Assembly (NCBI RefSeq): GCF_946478785.1
Contig: NZ_CAMLDD010000007.1
Coordinates: 62,001 to 126,000 of the forward strand
Direction of reading: 5' to 3'
DNA: 64,000 nt
Origin: an uncultured Flavobacterium sp.
GTDB lineage: Bacteria; Bacteroidota; Bacteroidia; Flavobacteriales; Flavobacteriaceae
This document shows positions 56,343 through 64,000 of the stretch, in pieces. The notes under the pieces were generated by a model. That model had not been told where the DNA came from. It did no database searches and saw nothing but the letters and a program-made list of their open reading frames with translations. Both the position numbers and the translations under genes were made by a program. Numbering within the stretch: position 1 is the first letter of the stretch; each line of letters opens with the position of its first letter.

Positions 56343-57038
56343 TTATCTTCCTAAAATGTTGATTGCATAATTAGAATTAGGATCATTTAATTTCAACTCA
56401 TCAATCAACTCTCTTGTATCGTAAGGTACCAATTTTATATTATAACTTTTATCATAAGTATCAATCATCGCCCAATAAGCAACTCCCCCTTTTTGCCTAG
56501 ACTGTCCCACCGAACCACAATTTATCAAAATACTATTTTTACAATTATATGAAAATGAATAATGAGAATGTCCAATTAATACAAAATCGTGAAATTCAGA
56601 ATTACAGTCTTCAAGTTTTTCAACGATCGTATCTGGATATATATAATCATCTATCTTTCGAGGACTTCCATGATTAAGCTGAAAACATACATCATCAATT
56701 ATAATGGTTTTTTGAACTGGTAAAGAAAACAGCCATTTCAAAGTCTTTTCATCAAGATTTTTTAAAGCTTCATCATGTCCTTTCCCATATTTTTGCCTCA
56801 ATAAATTACTGTCAATTCTATTTTCATAAAGCTCTTGTAACAACTCTTCATGATTTCCTTTAATAATCTCATAATCCCAATCAGAGAGCATCTCAAGAAC
56901 AATTTCTGGGTGATAATAATAACCAACGATATCCCCTAAAACTAAAAGTTTTTCAACTCCTTCTTGCTTTGCAACTTTTAAAACTTCTCGTAATGCATAA
57001 TTATTACCATGTATATCTGATATAACTCCAACTTTCAT
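56343..57038 (-). CDS. metallophosphoesterase in the Pse cluster
   Basis: 231 residues, calcineurin-type fold of the YfcE/DUF2851-like class. Metal motifs: D8-x-H10 (VISDIHGN), GDIVGYYYHP (D35), GNHEELL (N62, H63), NHGSPRK and GHSHYSFSY. Complete motif set argues for activity. In a pathway that normally needs a PseG step to release the sugar from UDP, a phosphoesterase here is a possible substitute, acting like LpxH on the pyrophosphate, or it could be a regulator. It is two bases after the SDR gene. Function is inference. Confidence 0.75.
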   Translation of the reverse strand: MKVGVISDIHGNNYALREVLKVAKQEGVEKLLVLGDIVGYYYHPEIVLEMLSDWDYEIIKGNHEELLQELYENRIDSNLLRQKYGKGHDEALKNLDEKTLKWLFSLPVQKTIIIDDVCFQLNHGSPRKIDDYIYPDTIVEKLEDCNSEFHDFVLIGHSHYSFSYNCKNSILINCGSVGQSRQKGGVAYWAMIDTYDKSYNIKLVPYDTRELIDELKLNDPNSNYAINILGR

Positions 57039-57039
57039 A

Positions 57040-57714
57040 TTAAAAATTTATCTTGGAAAATATTTCAATTGCCGCATTAGCAGGATCAATTAAAATCTGA
57101 TTGTTCTTAAAGGATATAAAATCATTTTGTTTAGGAAAAACATTTTCTCTTATACTTTTTTGCATTCCAGTATCTAAAACTCCTGGGTCAATGCTATATA
57201 CCGCTAATCTTTTATTGTTTTCTTCTTTTAAAATTTTAAAAAACATAGCCATATATGCTTTTGATGCACCATATAACGACCAATGAGATATGGGATTATT
57301 GCCAGCCCCTGACGAAATGTTAACAATTGTCATATTATGGTCTGAATATCTACTAATTAGAGTATTTACCAAATTAATCGGATAACTAACATTTACTGCA
57401 ACAGATATATCAACCTCAACGACACTAAATGAACCAATTTTTTTTATAGGAAGAATGATTCCTGCGTTATTGAATACAAAAAATGAACATTCTTCTGTTA
57501 CAATATTGTCAATTATTTTTAAAAAATCGTTAGAAAATTGCTGTGATAAATCTGTTGGAACTAATATCAACTTTTCCTTATTAACTCCATTGTGATCATC
57601 ATTTAGAGTGCGAGAAAGAGATATTATTACCGTATCTTTATCCTGTAATGTTAAATCTATCAAAGCCTTACCAAGGCCTTTGTTTGCACCAGTAATAATG
57701 ACTATTTTTTTCAT
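57040..57714 (-). CDS. short-chain dehydrogenase/reductase in the Pse cluster
   Basis: 224-residue classical SDR: TGANKGLGKAL (8-18), NNAG (about 83-86), a Ser (SSGAGNNP) and YGASKAYMAMF (Y and K in YxxxK, near 149-153) give the complete catalytic set, then DPGVLDTGMQ. Probably uses NAD(P) on a sugar or a keto-acyl precursor. Neither PseB nor PseC need it, so its presence suggests an additional modification of the Pse derivative. Neighbouring genes (metallophosphoesterase, ATP-grasp) are likely to work in the same step series. Confidence 0.8.
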   Translation of the reverse strand: MKKIVIITGANKGLGKALIDLTLQDKDTVIISLSRTLNDDHNGVNKEKLILVPTDLSQQFSNDFLKIIDNIVTEECSFFVFNNAGIILPIKKIGSFSVVEVDISVAVNVSYPINLVNTLISRYSDHNMTIVNISSGAGNNPISHWSLYGASKAYMAMFFKILKEENNKRLAVYSIDPGVLDTGMQKSIRENVFPKQNDFISFKNNQILIDPANAAIEIFSKINF

Positions 57715-57750
57715 GTATTCAGTTTGATTATAATTTGTTTTACCGGAGAA

Positions 57751-58308
57751 TTAACCTTTACAAAATTTAGAATGTATTATAACATCAACGTACTGAGAAT
57801 TAAATAAACAATGTCTCTTAAGGACTGCCTCTTTAGAAAATCCTGCATTTTCTAAGGCAAGATACAATCGAGGTCTTAAATCGAGGGCATATGTAGAAAT
57901 TTTATGAAGATTAATTTCTGTAAATGAAACTTTCTCAATAAGTTCTAAAAAAATCTCCCAAAATTTCTCGAAATTATCTTGTTCAAATACAGTGTTCATT
58001 ATAAAAGAAACCTCAGCATTTTTATCAATCCAATTAATATGAACTAAACCACCATATCCAATACATTTATCGTTTTCCAAAAAAGAAAATAATATTTGAG
58101 TTGGTTGTTCCTGACCATAAATATTACTAATAACTGAATTAAAATAATATTCTTGATTTTCTATAGTAAGAGGTTTATCCTGACGCAAATGATAAATTTG
58201 TTCATTTCGCCATTTCATTATTTCAAAACGATCTTCGTAACGAATTGGAACAATCGAGAAATCTCCATGAGAGAATACTTGCTTATTTAGTACTTTGTAA
58301 CAACTCAT
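57751..58308 (-). CDS. pseH: GNAT N-acetyltransferase (PseH-like)
   Basis: Transfers an acetyl group to the C4 amino group of the PseC product. 185 residues with the GNAT acetyl-CoA region ECIGYGGLVHINW followed by NAEVSFIMNT and YLALENAGFSKEAVLKRHCL at the C-terminus, typical of PseH-type sugar acetyltransferases. It overlaps pseF by 26 bases. The assignment comes mainly from context and fold; substrate is inferred. Confidence 0.78.
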   Translation of the reverse strand: MSCYKVLNKQVFSHGDFSIVPIRYEDRFEIMKWRNEQIYHLRQDKPLTIENQEYYFNSVISNIYGQEQPTQILFSFLENDKCIGYGGLVHINWIDKNAEVSFIMNTVFEQDNFEKFWEIFLELIEKVSFTEINLHKISTYALDLRPRLYLALENAGFSKEAVLKRHCLFNSQYVDVIIHSKFCKG

Positions 58309-58975
58309 ATTTTAATTCGGCTAATTTCCAATCTATCTCATTATCAATATCCTGACCTTCCATTTCAGAAATAATAATACTGCCTGAATTATCAGTTAAT
58401 ATCTTTTTTTCTTTCAAACATTGATTTATATTCATCCAATAAAATTGTCCAGCATCATGATAACTCTTTTCAAAATCTTGGGATCTAGACAAACTAAATT
58501 CAGGGTAAAAGAAATCAACTTTATTAGCTGTTACTTTTAAAGCTCTTTGTATAGGAAATCCAAAAGACATTATTGGAAATATACTATCAAAATTATTTTT
58601 AGTTAATATTTCGAAACTTTCAAAAAGTTTTTTATTTGTAACAAAAGGTGCACAAGCATAGAGACAACAAGCAAAAGTAAAATTTTTATTAACAGTTTGA
58701 TATTGCAATAACACCTCTTCAATTACGTCAAAAGTTGTTGCAAAATCATTTGAAGTTTGTTCTGTTCGCAAGAAGGGTACTTTTGCTCCATATTTTTTTG
58801 CTATCTCAGCAATTTCACTATCATCTGTAGACACCATAACTTCCTCAAATAAACCAGAATTAATTGCAGCTTCTATTGAATAAGCAATTATAGGTTTTCC
58901 AAGAAATAACTTTATATTTTTTCTTGGAATTCTTTTACTTCCTCCTCTTGCAGGAATTATACAAAGATTAGGCAT
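58283..58975 (-). CDS. pseF: CMP-pseudaminic acid synthetase PseF
   Basis: Cytidylyltransferase that activates pseudaminic acid. 230 residues; P-loop IIPARGGSKRIPRKNIK (6-22), VSTDDSEIAEIAKKYGAKVPFLR, and ACCLYACAPF (about 102-111). The RIPRKNI form of the loop is typical of PseF rather than NeuA (GVPGKNI at 22117). Coupled to PseC by an 8-base overlap. Confidence 0.9.
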   Translation of the reverse strand: MPNLCIIPARGGSKRIPRKNIKLFLGKPIIAYSIEAAINSGLFEEVMVSTDDSEIAEIAKKYGAKVPFLRTEQTSNDFATTFDVIEEVLLQYQTVNKNFTFACCLYACAPFVTNKKLFESFEILTKNNFDSIFPIMSFGFPIQRALKVTANKVDFFYPEFSLSRSQDFEKSYHDAGQFYWMNINQCLKEKKILTDNSGSIIISEMEGQDIDNEIDWKLAELKYELLQSTK

Positions 58976-60119
58976 TTAAAAATTTAAGTGTTTTTTCAAT
59001 AACAAAATTTTGCTCCTCTGCAGTCAAAGTTGGATACATTGGTAAACTAATACATTTAGAATAATAATCTTCTGAATTTGTCAAGTCAACTTCGTTATAG
59101 CCAATATTTTTATAATATGGCAATTGATGAACAGGAATGTAATGAATTTGAGCATAGATTTTATTCGCATGCAAATAATCATAGAGTCCTTTTCGATCTT
59201 CAACTTCTATAACAAAAAGATGATGTGCATTTAAAAAATTATCCGGTAAAACCTGAAATTTAAGTTTTCCTTTAAAAGCATTTTTATATTGCTGTGCAAT
59301 TTCATTTCTTCTTGCGACACCTTTTTCATTTCGTGCCAATTGAGATATTCCTAATGCAGCTTGAAAATCTGTTATTCTATAATTAAACCCTAGTGTTTGC
59401 ATTTCATAAAACCATCCTCCATGATTCTCAGACATATTCTCTTTTGTAATTCCGTGAGAACGCAATAATAGTAATTTTTTATAAATTTCTTCAGAATTAG
59501 TTGTTACCATTCCCCCTTCTCCACATGCAATGTGTTTTACCGGATGAAATGAAAAAACTGCTGCATCTGCATATATCCCATTACCGCAAAATTGCTTCTT
59601 CTTTTTGGAATCTATAAAATATCCTCCGGGAGCATGACATGCATCTTCTAAAATCCAAAGATTATGCTCATCCACCAATGCTTTAAAAGCCTCTAAATTG
59701 ACAGGTAGTCCACCAAAATCTACCGGAATAATTCCTTTAAAAAAACCTTTAGGTTTACTTTCTATTAATTCTCTTGTTTTCTCCACCGATAATAAATAAG
59801 TATCTCTATCAATATCAGCGAACCACACCTCTGCTCCAACAAATTTTGCACAATTTGCTGATGCTGCGAAAGTGATTGGAGTCGTAATTACTCTATCGCC
59901 TTCTTTTAATCCTAATGCCATTACACCAATGTGAAGACCAGCAGTTGCATTATTAACTGCTACTGCATATTTAGAGTCAACAGATTTTGCAAACTTCTCT
60001 TCAAATTCTTTTATTTTAGGTCCCTGTGTTAAAAAATCAGACTTTAATGTTTCAATTACTGCCTGAATATCCTCATCTGAAATATCTTGTCGGCCGTACG
60101 GAATAACTTTACTTTCCAT
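58968..60119 (-). CDS. pseC: UDP-4-amino-4,6-dideoxy-N-acetyl-altrosamine transaminase PseC
   Basis: PLP-dependent C4 aminotransferase acting on the PseB product. 383 residues: IPYGRQDISDEDIQAVIETLKSDFLTQGPKIKEFE at the start, VNNATAGLHIGVMALGLKEGDRVITTPITFAASANCAKFVGAEVWFADI, and the PLP lysine in FSFHPVKHIACGEGGM (K near 182). The DEEH-type FAASANC motif is strongly PseC-like. TAATG coupling with pseB. Confidence 0.94.
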   Translation of the reverse strand: MESKVIPYGRQDISDEDIQAVIETLKSDFLTQGPKIKEFEEKFAKSVDSKYAVAVNNATAGLHIGVMALGLKEGDRVITTPITFAASANCAKFVGAEVWFADIDRDTYLLSVEKTRELIESKPKGFFKGIIPVDFGGLPVNLEAFKALVDEHNLWILEDACHAPGGYFIDSKKKKQFCGNGIYADAAVFSFHPVKHIACGEGGMVTTNSEEIYKKLLLLRSHGITKENMSENHGGWFYEMQTLGFNYRITDFQAALGISQLARNEKGVARRNEIAQQYKNAFKGKLKFQVLPDNFLNAHHLFVIEVEDRKGLYDYLHANKIYAQIHYIPVHQLPYYKNIGYNEVDLTNSEDYYSKCISLPMYPTLTAEEQNFVIEKTLKFLNA

Positions 60120-61129
60120 TATAACTCAAAATTAGCATCAACATGTTCTTTAATCAAACTTCTTAAACTTTCAACTGTTTCCCAGTCATCATTTGATCCT
60201 GAATTATAGTTAAATCCTTCCTCAACTTTTTTGGCTTTAAAATGATTTAAATATTCTTGCAATTTAAAATTAGGAACAGAAGGCAGAATAGTATAATATT
60301 TACCTAGATCATATGTATAAAATGAGTCAGAAGCCGTAATCATTTCCTCGTGTATTTTCTCTCCCGGTCGAATTCCCACAACTTCAATCGGGCATTCAGG
60401 AGCAACGGCATTAGCAACATCAGTAATTTTATAGGATGGAATTTTTGGAATAAAAATTTCTCCTCCCCAAGCATGCTCCATAGCATGCATTACCATATCT
60501 ACACCCCCCTGAAGCGATATATTAAAACGTGTCATTGCAATATCTGTAATTGGCAATTTCCCTTCTTTCTTTTTATTAATAAAGAATGGAATAACAGATC
60601 CGTTAGATCCCATTACATTACCATATCTTACTACAGAAAACTTGATAGGGTTAAATCCCTTAATATTGTTTGCTGCAACAAATAATTTATCTGAAGTTAA
60701 TTTTGTGGCACCGTAAAGATTAATTGGAGCACACGCTTTATCTGTAGATAGAGCAACTACATTTTGCACATTGGTTTGCATAGCAGCATGAATTACATTC
60801 TGCGCCCCTCCTATATTGGTTTTAATACATTCGTCCGGGTTATACTCCGCCAAATGAACATGTTTCATAGCGGCTGCATGAATAACATAATCTACTCCCT
60901 GAAAAGCTCTGATTAATCTTTGCTCATCTCGTACGTCCCCCAAAAAAAAACGAATTTGTGGATATTTGTCCAAAGGATATTCCTGTGACATTTGAAATTG
61001 TTTTTGCTCATCTCGAGAAAAAATAATCACTTTTTTAACAAAAGGATATGCTTGAAATATATGCTTCGTTAATGCTTTACCTAAAGAACCTGTTCCTCCA
61101 GTAATTAATATCGTTTTATTATTCAACAT
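60119..61129 (-). CDS. pseB: UDP-N-acetylglucosamine 4,6-dehydratase (inverting) PseB
   Basis: Short SDR (FlaA1 type): dehydrates UDP-GlcNAc and inverts C5 to the L-arabino-4-keto sugar, first step of Pse synthesis. 336 residues with ILITGGTGSLGKAL (7-20), FLGDVRDEQ, HAAAMKHVHLAEYNP, STDKACAPINLYGATKL, VRYGNVMGSNGSVIPFF and VGIRPGEKIHEEM. The DKACAPIN form is characteristic of PseB and separates it from WbpM-type at 34423. Codons 77-80 contain a T9G5 run (60937-60950). Follows wzz after 35 bases. Confidence 0.95.
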   Translation of the reverse strand: MLNNKTILITGGTGSLGKALTKHIFQAYPFVKKVIIFSRDEQKQFQMSQEYPLDKYPQIRFFLGDVRDEQRLIRAFQGVDYVIHAAAMKHVHLAEYNPDECIKTNIGGAQNVIHAAMQTNVQNVVALSTDKACAPINLYGATKLTSDKLFVAANNIKGFNPIKFSVVRYGNVMGSNGSVIPFFINKKKEGKLPITDIAMTRFNISLQGGVDMVMHAMEHAWGGEIFIPKIPSYKITDVANAVAPECPIEVVGIRPGEKIHEEMITASDSFYTYDLGKYYTILPSVPNFKLQEYLNHFKAKKVEEGFNYNSGSNDDWETVESLRSLIKEHVDANFEL

Positions 61130-61164
61130 TTTGTATATAATTGTAGATTGTTAATAAAAAAAGG

Positions 61165-62247
61165 CTAATCTAAAGTAAGTTCCTTTACTATGCGTCTAAT
61201 GATTAGATAAATTAAACTCAAGAAAACAAAAATAAATCCACCTACAAGGATACCTTTAATTTTACTAAAACGTTCTTTCGCCAGTGGTAAAATAGGACGA
61301 TCAATAATTTGAATCAGAGGAGTATCCTTCCGCAAAGTAACTTTTGCCAATTCAGTCTGTTTTACAAGTTCAGTCAAAATTGCTGTATTAGCCTGAACAT
61401 CTACCTGCCTTCTGGCTGATGGAGTTCGTCTAACATTAAGAGCCGGATTTAAATTAAATGTATTATCGTTAGCAACTGCAACTCCGGTAATCGCACTATT
61501 AAGCTCTCCTCTTATTGAATCAGTTTGACGCTCTAATATTGCCATATTCATACGAGATTTTTTACTTTTTGTTTCCACATAAAATTTCCCTACCTGTTTA
61601 GCTAAAGCTTCACAAAAATATTTTGCAAAAAGTTCGTCTTTAGAAGAAACATCTATACTAATAATTGAAATCTTTTTATCCTTTTGAGCCACTGACAATC
61701 CACCTTTTAACAAATTTTCATGCATTTTCCCCAGAATACTATCCTCAATGCGGGTATATAATTTCCGGTTTGCATTTGGCAAAAACTCTAAACTCGCAAA
61801 TTTTGGATTCTCTTTCCATTTTTTACGCCATTCATTATTCATAATATACATTTCAGCCAAAGAAATTGTCTTTCCTTCAACTACCACAGGAGACAGTAAT
61901 GTTTTTTCAACCATTGACCTAGATTTAAACAACTCCGTCAAATTAGAACCAGTAAAAATGCTCCCACCACCACCTCCTAAATCAAAACCAAATGAACTTG
62001 CTAATCCTAATGCACTACCTAATCCTCCACCTCCGCTTTTTTCATCCTCTAATGCAAATGACAATGTAGCCGTATAAATTGGTTTTTTACTAACTGAATA
62101 GGCAAACCCCAAAGCAGCTCCAATTACTCCTGCAATAAAAATAATTTTCCACTGCGAAAGTAAATAGTCCCACCATTCTTTTCCTTTTTGGATTAATTCT
62201 TTTAATGAAATTTCATCATCATTTTTAACCGGTAAATTATTTTCCAT
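61165..62247 (-). CDS. wzz: Wzz-type chain-length determinant protein
   Basis: Inner-membrane polysaccharide co-polymerase that sets chain length together with Wzy. 360 residues: cytosolic start, TM1 (about 35-52), a large periplasmic part and TM2 (about 335-352), a pattern shared by Wzz domains. A Gly-rich stretch (about 70-100, SGGGGLGSALGLASSFGFDLGGGG) and coiled-coil-rich region (about 200-300) follow. No tyrosine kinase domain. Seventeen bases separate its start from the Wza-like stop, and it lies just before pseB. Confidence 0.9.
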   Translation of the reverse strand: MENNLPVKNDDEISLKELIQKGKEWWDYLLSQWKIIFIAGVIGAALGFAYSVSKKPIYTATLSFALEDEKSGGGGLGSALGLASSFGFDLGGGGGSIFTGSNLTELFKSRSMVEKTLLSPVVVEGKTISLAEMYIMNNEWRKKWKENPKFASLEFLPNANRKLYTRIEDSILGKMHENLLKGGLSVAQKDKKISIISIDVSSKDELFAKYFCEALAKQVGKFYVETKSKKSRMNMAILERQTDSIRGELNSAITGVAVANDNTFNLNPALNVRRTPSARRQVDVQANTAILTELVKQTELAKVTLRKDTPLIQIIDRPILPLAKERFSKIKGILVGGFIFVFLSLIYLIIRRIVKELTLD

Positions 62248-62260
62248 AGAAAATCGAAAT

Positions 62261-64000
62261 TTATTTAAATGCAGTTACAATTAATAATGCCAAACTAGTT
62301 AAAACACTACCTATACTTACCCACTCTCCCGTGCTCATTTTTTTGGTTTCAGGTTTTTCCGGCACAACAATTTGTGAATCAGGCGTAACTTTAGGATAAG
62401 ATCTAAAAAATAAAAACGAACCAGTTACAGAAGCCTTGCCATTAGGATAAATAATGTATGCTTTCTTCTTCCAACCCTTACTATCTACACCTCCAACTGC
62501 ATTTATATAATATTTAAAACCCTTGTTTTTTCTGTAAGGAATTTCCGATGTTAGCAACACATTCCCTGTAACTTTCACGCCTTCATTTAATACAGAAATT
62601 TCTATTTCATCATTCGGAAATAATGTAACATTAGAATAGTGTTCTTTATATTTTACAATATTTTTCCAGTCCAAAGGAATTGTAACATATTTTAATTCCT
62701 CTTTTAATTTTGTAGCCAGATCTTCTTTTAAAGTGTCATTTTTAGTCAAGTTCAAATCCACTCTTTTTATTTCATCTATTTGTTCCTGTTTAATAGGTCT
62801 TTTAATTTTCATTCCTTCTACATTTGCAACAGATGTTAACCCTCCGGCTCTCATCACTACATTATAAACAGACTCTTTTTTATTGGCCAGCACATATTTT
62901 CCCGGATAAGCAACTGCTCCACTGACTGTAACCATTTGTGGTTTTTCATAAACAGCCATTTTTCTGATATTAATAACGTCAAAAGGTTTTAAAACAAAGT
63001 TTTTTACCTGCTCATTATTATCGGCTGTAATTTCTAATTCTACTAATTCTACACGCTTGGGATTAGCATCATCAATTTCATCTGACTTAATCATCCTGGC
63101 AATTTCTACTCTTTTTGAAGCAGAACCTGTTAAACCTCCTACCTGAACAACTAAATCATTTAAGGTTAAATTTTCATAATATTCATATTCCCCAGGATTT
63201 TTTACTTCTCCATCAATACTAACTTTATATTCTTCCCTAAAATCCAAAATTGAGTATACTGTAATTTCGTCTTCTCTTTTCAATTCTATATCAGCATTTA
63301 AATCTCCTGATAAAGCACTTTCTAAATTAACATTTACTATTTCTGTTGTTAAATCAGATTTTAAACGAATAATTCTGGCTCTTTTTGTATAAGCATCTTC
63401 TTTAAGTCCTTCCGCTCTTGCAATAAGATCTGAAACTCTCATTCCCTCGTTGTAAGAATAATAGTCCGGTCTAAAAACGGCGCCTTCTATTTTAATACGG
63501 TTTTCAAATCGGTTCAAAATTTTAGTAACTCTGAAAACATCACCTGATTGGGGCTGATATGAAGCAAATTCACTTTCATTTATGTCATGAACCTTAAACT
63601 CTTTTCCTGTTTTTTGCAAAACATTTACTGAGGCTGTATAGGCAAACTCATTAAAACCGGAAGCAAAACTCAATAAATCAGTAAATGTTTCTCCCTTTTT
63701 CATTTCGAATATACCGGGGCGTTTAACCTCGCCTTCAACTACAACTCTTTGGCTATATGCAGGAATTCTTATTACATCATTATCTTTCAGGCTCACATTA
63801 TCTGACTGATCACCTTTGACTAAAAACTTATAGATATCAACGTTTTTATAAACCTTGTTATTTCGGATCAATTCAATATTTCTATAACTGCCATTTTTAC
63901 CGGGACCACCAGCTAAATGCAATGCATTGTAAACAGAAGCAAGAGATGAAATAGAATAATTACCAGGTTGCTTACCCCCAACGATTGTTACTTTAATAGT
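62261..64000 (-). CDS. SLBB-domain polysaccharide export protein (Wza-like), partial
   Basis: The frame is open from the right edge, so the N-terminus (signal peptide and export domain) lies outside; at least 579 codons are inside. It consists of a series of SLBB/soluble-ligand-binding repeats, for example VGGKQPGNYSISSLASVYNALHLAGG at the edge, VVEGEVKRPGIFEMKKGETFTDLLSFASG, VSIDGEVKNPGEYEYYENLTLNDLVVQVGG and VSGAVAYPGKYVLANKKESVYNVVMRAGG, and ends with one hydrophobic helix (WVSIGSVLTSLALLIVTAF). This multi-SLBB architecture is longer than E. coli Wza and typical of Bacteroidota exporters. The TTG at 63922 is internal, not the start. Confidence 0.88.
   Translation of the reverse strand, partial: TIKVTIVGGKQPGNYSISSLASVYNALHLAGGPGKNGSYRNIELIRNNKVYKNVDIYKFLVKGDQSDNVSLKDNDVIRIPAYSQRVVVEGEVKRPGIFEMKKGETFTDLLSFASGFNEFAYTASVNVLQKTGKEFKVHDINESEFASYQPQSGDVFRVTKILNRFENRIKIEGAVFRPDYYSYNEGMRVSDLIARAEGLKEDAYTKRARIIRLKSDLTTEIVNVNLESALSGDLNADIELKREDEITVYSILDFREEYKVSIDGEVKNPGEYEYYENLTLNDLVVQVGGLTGSASKRVEIARMIKSDEIDDANPKRVELVELEITADNNEQVKNFVLKPFDVINIRKMAVYEKPQMVTVSGAVAYPGKYVLANKKESVYNVVMRAGGLTSVANVEGMKIKRPIKQEQIDEIKRVDLNLTKNDTLKEDLATKLKEELKYVTIPLDWKNIVKYKEHYSNVTLFPNDEIEISVLNEGVKVTGNVLLTSEIPYRKNKGFKYYINAVGGVDSKGWKKKAYIIYPNGKASVTGSFLFFRSYPKVTPDSQIVVPEKPETKKMSTGEWVSIGSVLTSLALLIVTAFK

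Noticed and set aside
60350..60685. Plus-strand frame of 111 codons
   Set aside because: Opposite strand of pseB, whose SDR motifs are intact; His/Asn-rich translation looks like a shadow.
61748..62077. Plus-strand frame of 109 codons with a Pro run
   Set aside because: The Pro run is the reverse strand of the Gly-rich part of wzz; not a gene.
63920..63922. TTG as the start of the Wza-like gene
   Set aside because: The frame is open upstream to the window edge and already contains part of an SLBB repeat, so the gene simply runs off the window.
1..64000. CRISPR arrays, tRNA, rRNA, transposases and attachment sites
   Set aside because: None seen: no regularly spaced repeats, no cloverleaf sequences noticed, no transposase-like proteins.

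Overview
The window looks like a chromosomal segment of a Flavobacterium-like member of the Bacteroidota. The evidence is strong A+T richness, the absence of clear Shine-Dalgarno sequences, several TTG starts, TAnnTTTG-type promoter boxes, and family content such as a PorV/PorQ-type outer-membrane protein, a DUF4105 protein and a stand-alone Wzz without a kinase domain. No rRNA, tRNA, CRISPR array or insertion sequence is visible, and no gene-free stretch exceeds 300 bases.

Left flank (1-8493), mostly housekeeping: the 5' part of recQ (minus strand, cut by the window edge); divergently, a KdsD/KpsF sugar-phosphate isomerase, tatC and an AhpD-like protein in one overlapping operon; then lptB. 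These are followed by a membrane-anchored GH25 lysozyme and pssA on the minus strand, and by a PorV/PorQ-like protein and a DUF4105 protein on the plus strand.

8497 to the right edge (64000): one very large surface-polysaccharide locus, entirely on the minus strand, so it reads from the right edge leftwards. In transcription order: (1) export and chain-length genes, a Wza/SLBB protein (cut by the edge) and Wzz; (2) a pseudaminic-acid block, pseB-pseC-pseF-pseH, then a short-chain dehydrogenase, a metallophosphoesterase, an ATP-grasp enzyme and pseI, followed by a sialidase-like lipoprotein and a hexapeptide acyltransferase; no pseG is visible; (3) a Wzx flippase, a candidate sugar transferase, a Wzy polymerase, several GT2 transferases, a WbpV-like reductase, a possible Amj-type flippase, an EpsG-like polymerase and a WecA/WbpL-type initiating transferase; (4) nucleotide-sugar genes: WxcM-like cupin, EpsN/PglE-type aminotransferase, rmlC, rmlD, rmlA (no rmlB) and a WbpM/CapD-type dehydratase that ends at a strong hairpin terminator; (5) an ABC export pair, Wzm and Wzt, with a methyltransferase and five glycosyltransferases; (6) a second nonulosonic-acid block, neuB-neuC-neuA; (7) an O-acylation pair (MBOAT plus SGNH-like), more glycosyltransferases, an O-antigen ligase/polymerase and a WcaJ-type initiating transferase.

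Together the genes can make nucleotide-activated pseudaminic acid, a sialic- or legionaminic-type acid, a 4-amino-4,6-dideoxy sugar, QuiNAc/FucNAc-type sugars and (with an rmlB from elsewhere) rhamnose. They can start chains on undecaprenyl phosphate by two different enzyme types, and export them by both Wzx/Wzy and ABC routes, so more than one surface glycan is probably encoded. Many neighbours overlap by TAATG or ATGA, which points to translational coupling. The most unusual points are the Pse block without PseG but with three extra enzymes, the sialidase-like lipoprotein inside it, a possible Amj-type flippase, and a small ORF after neuA that looks broken by one base in a T6 run.
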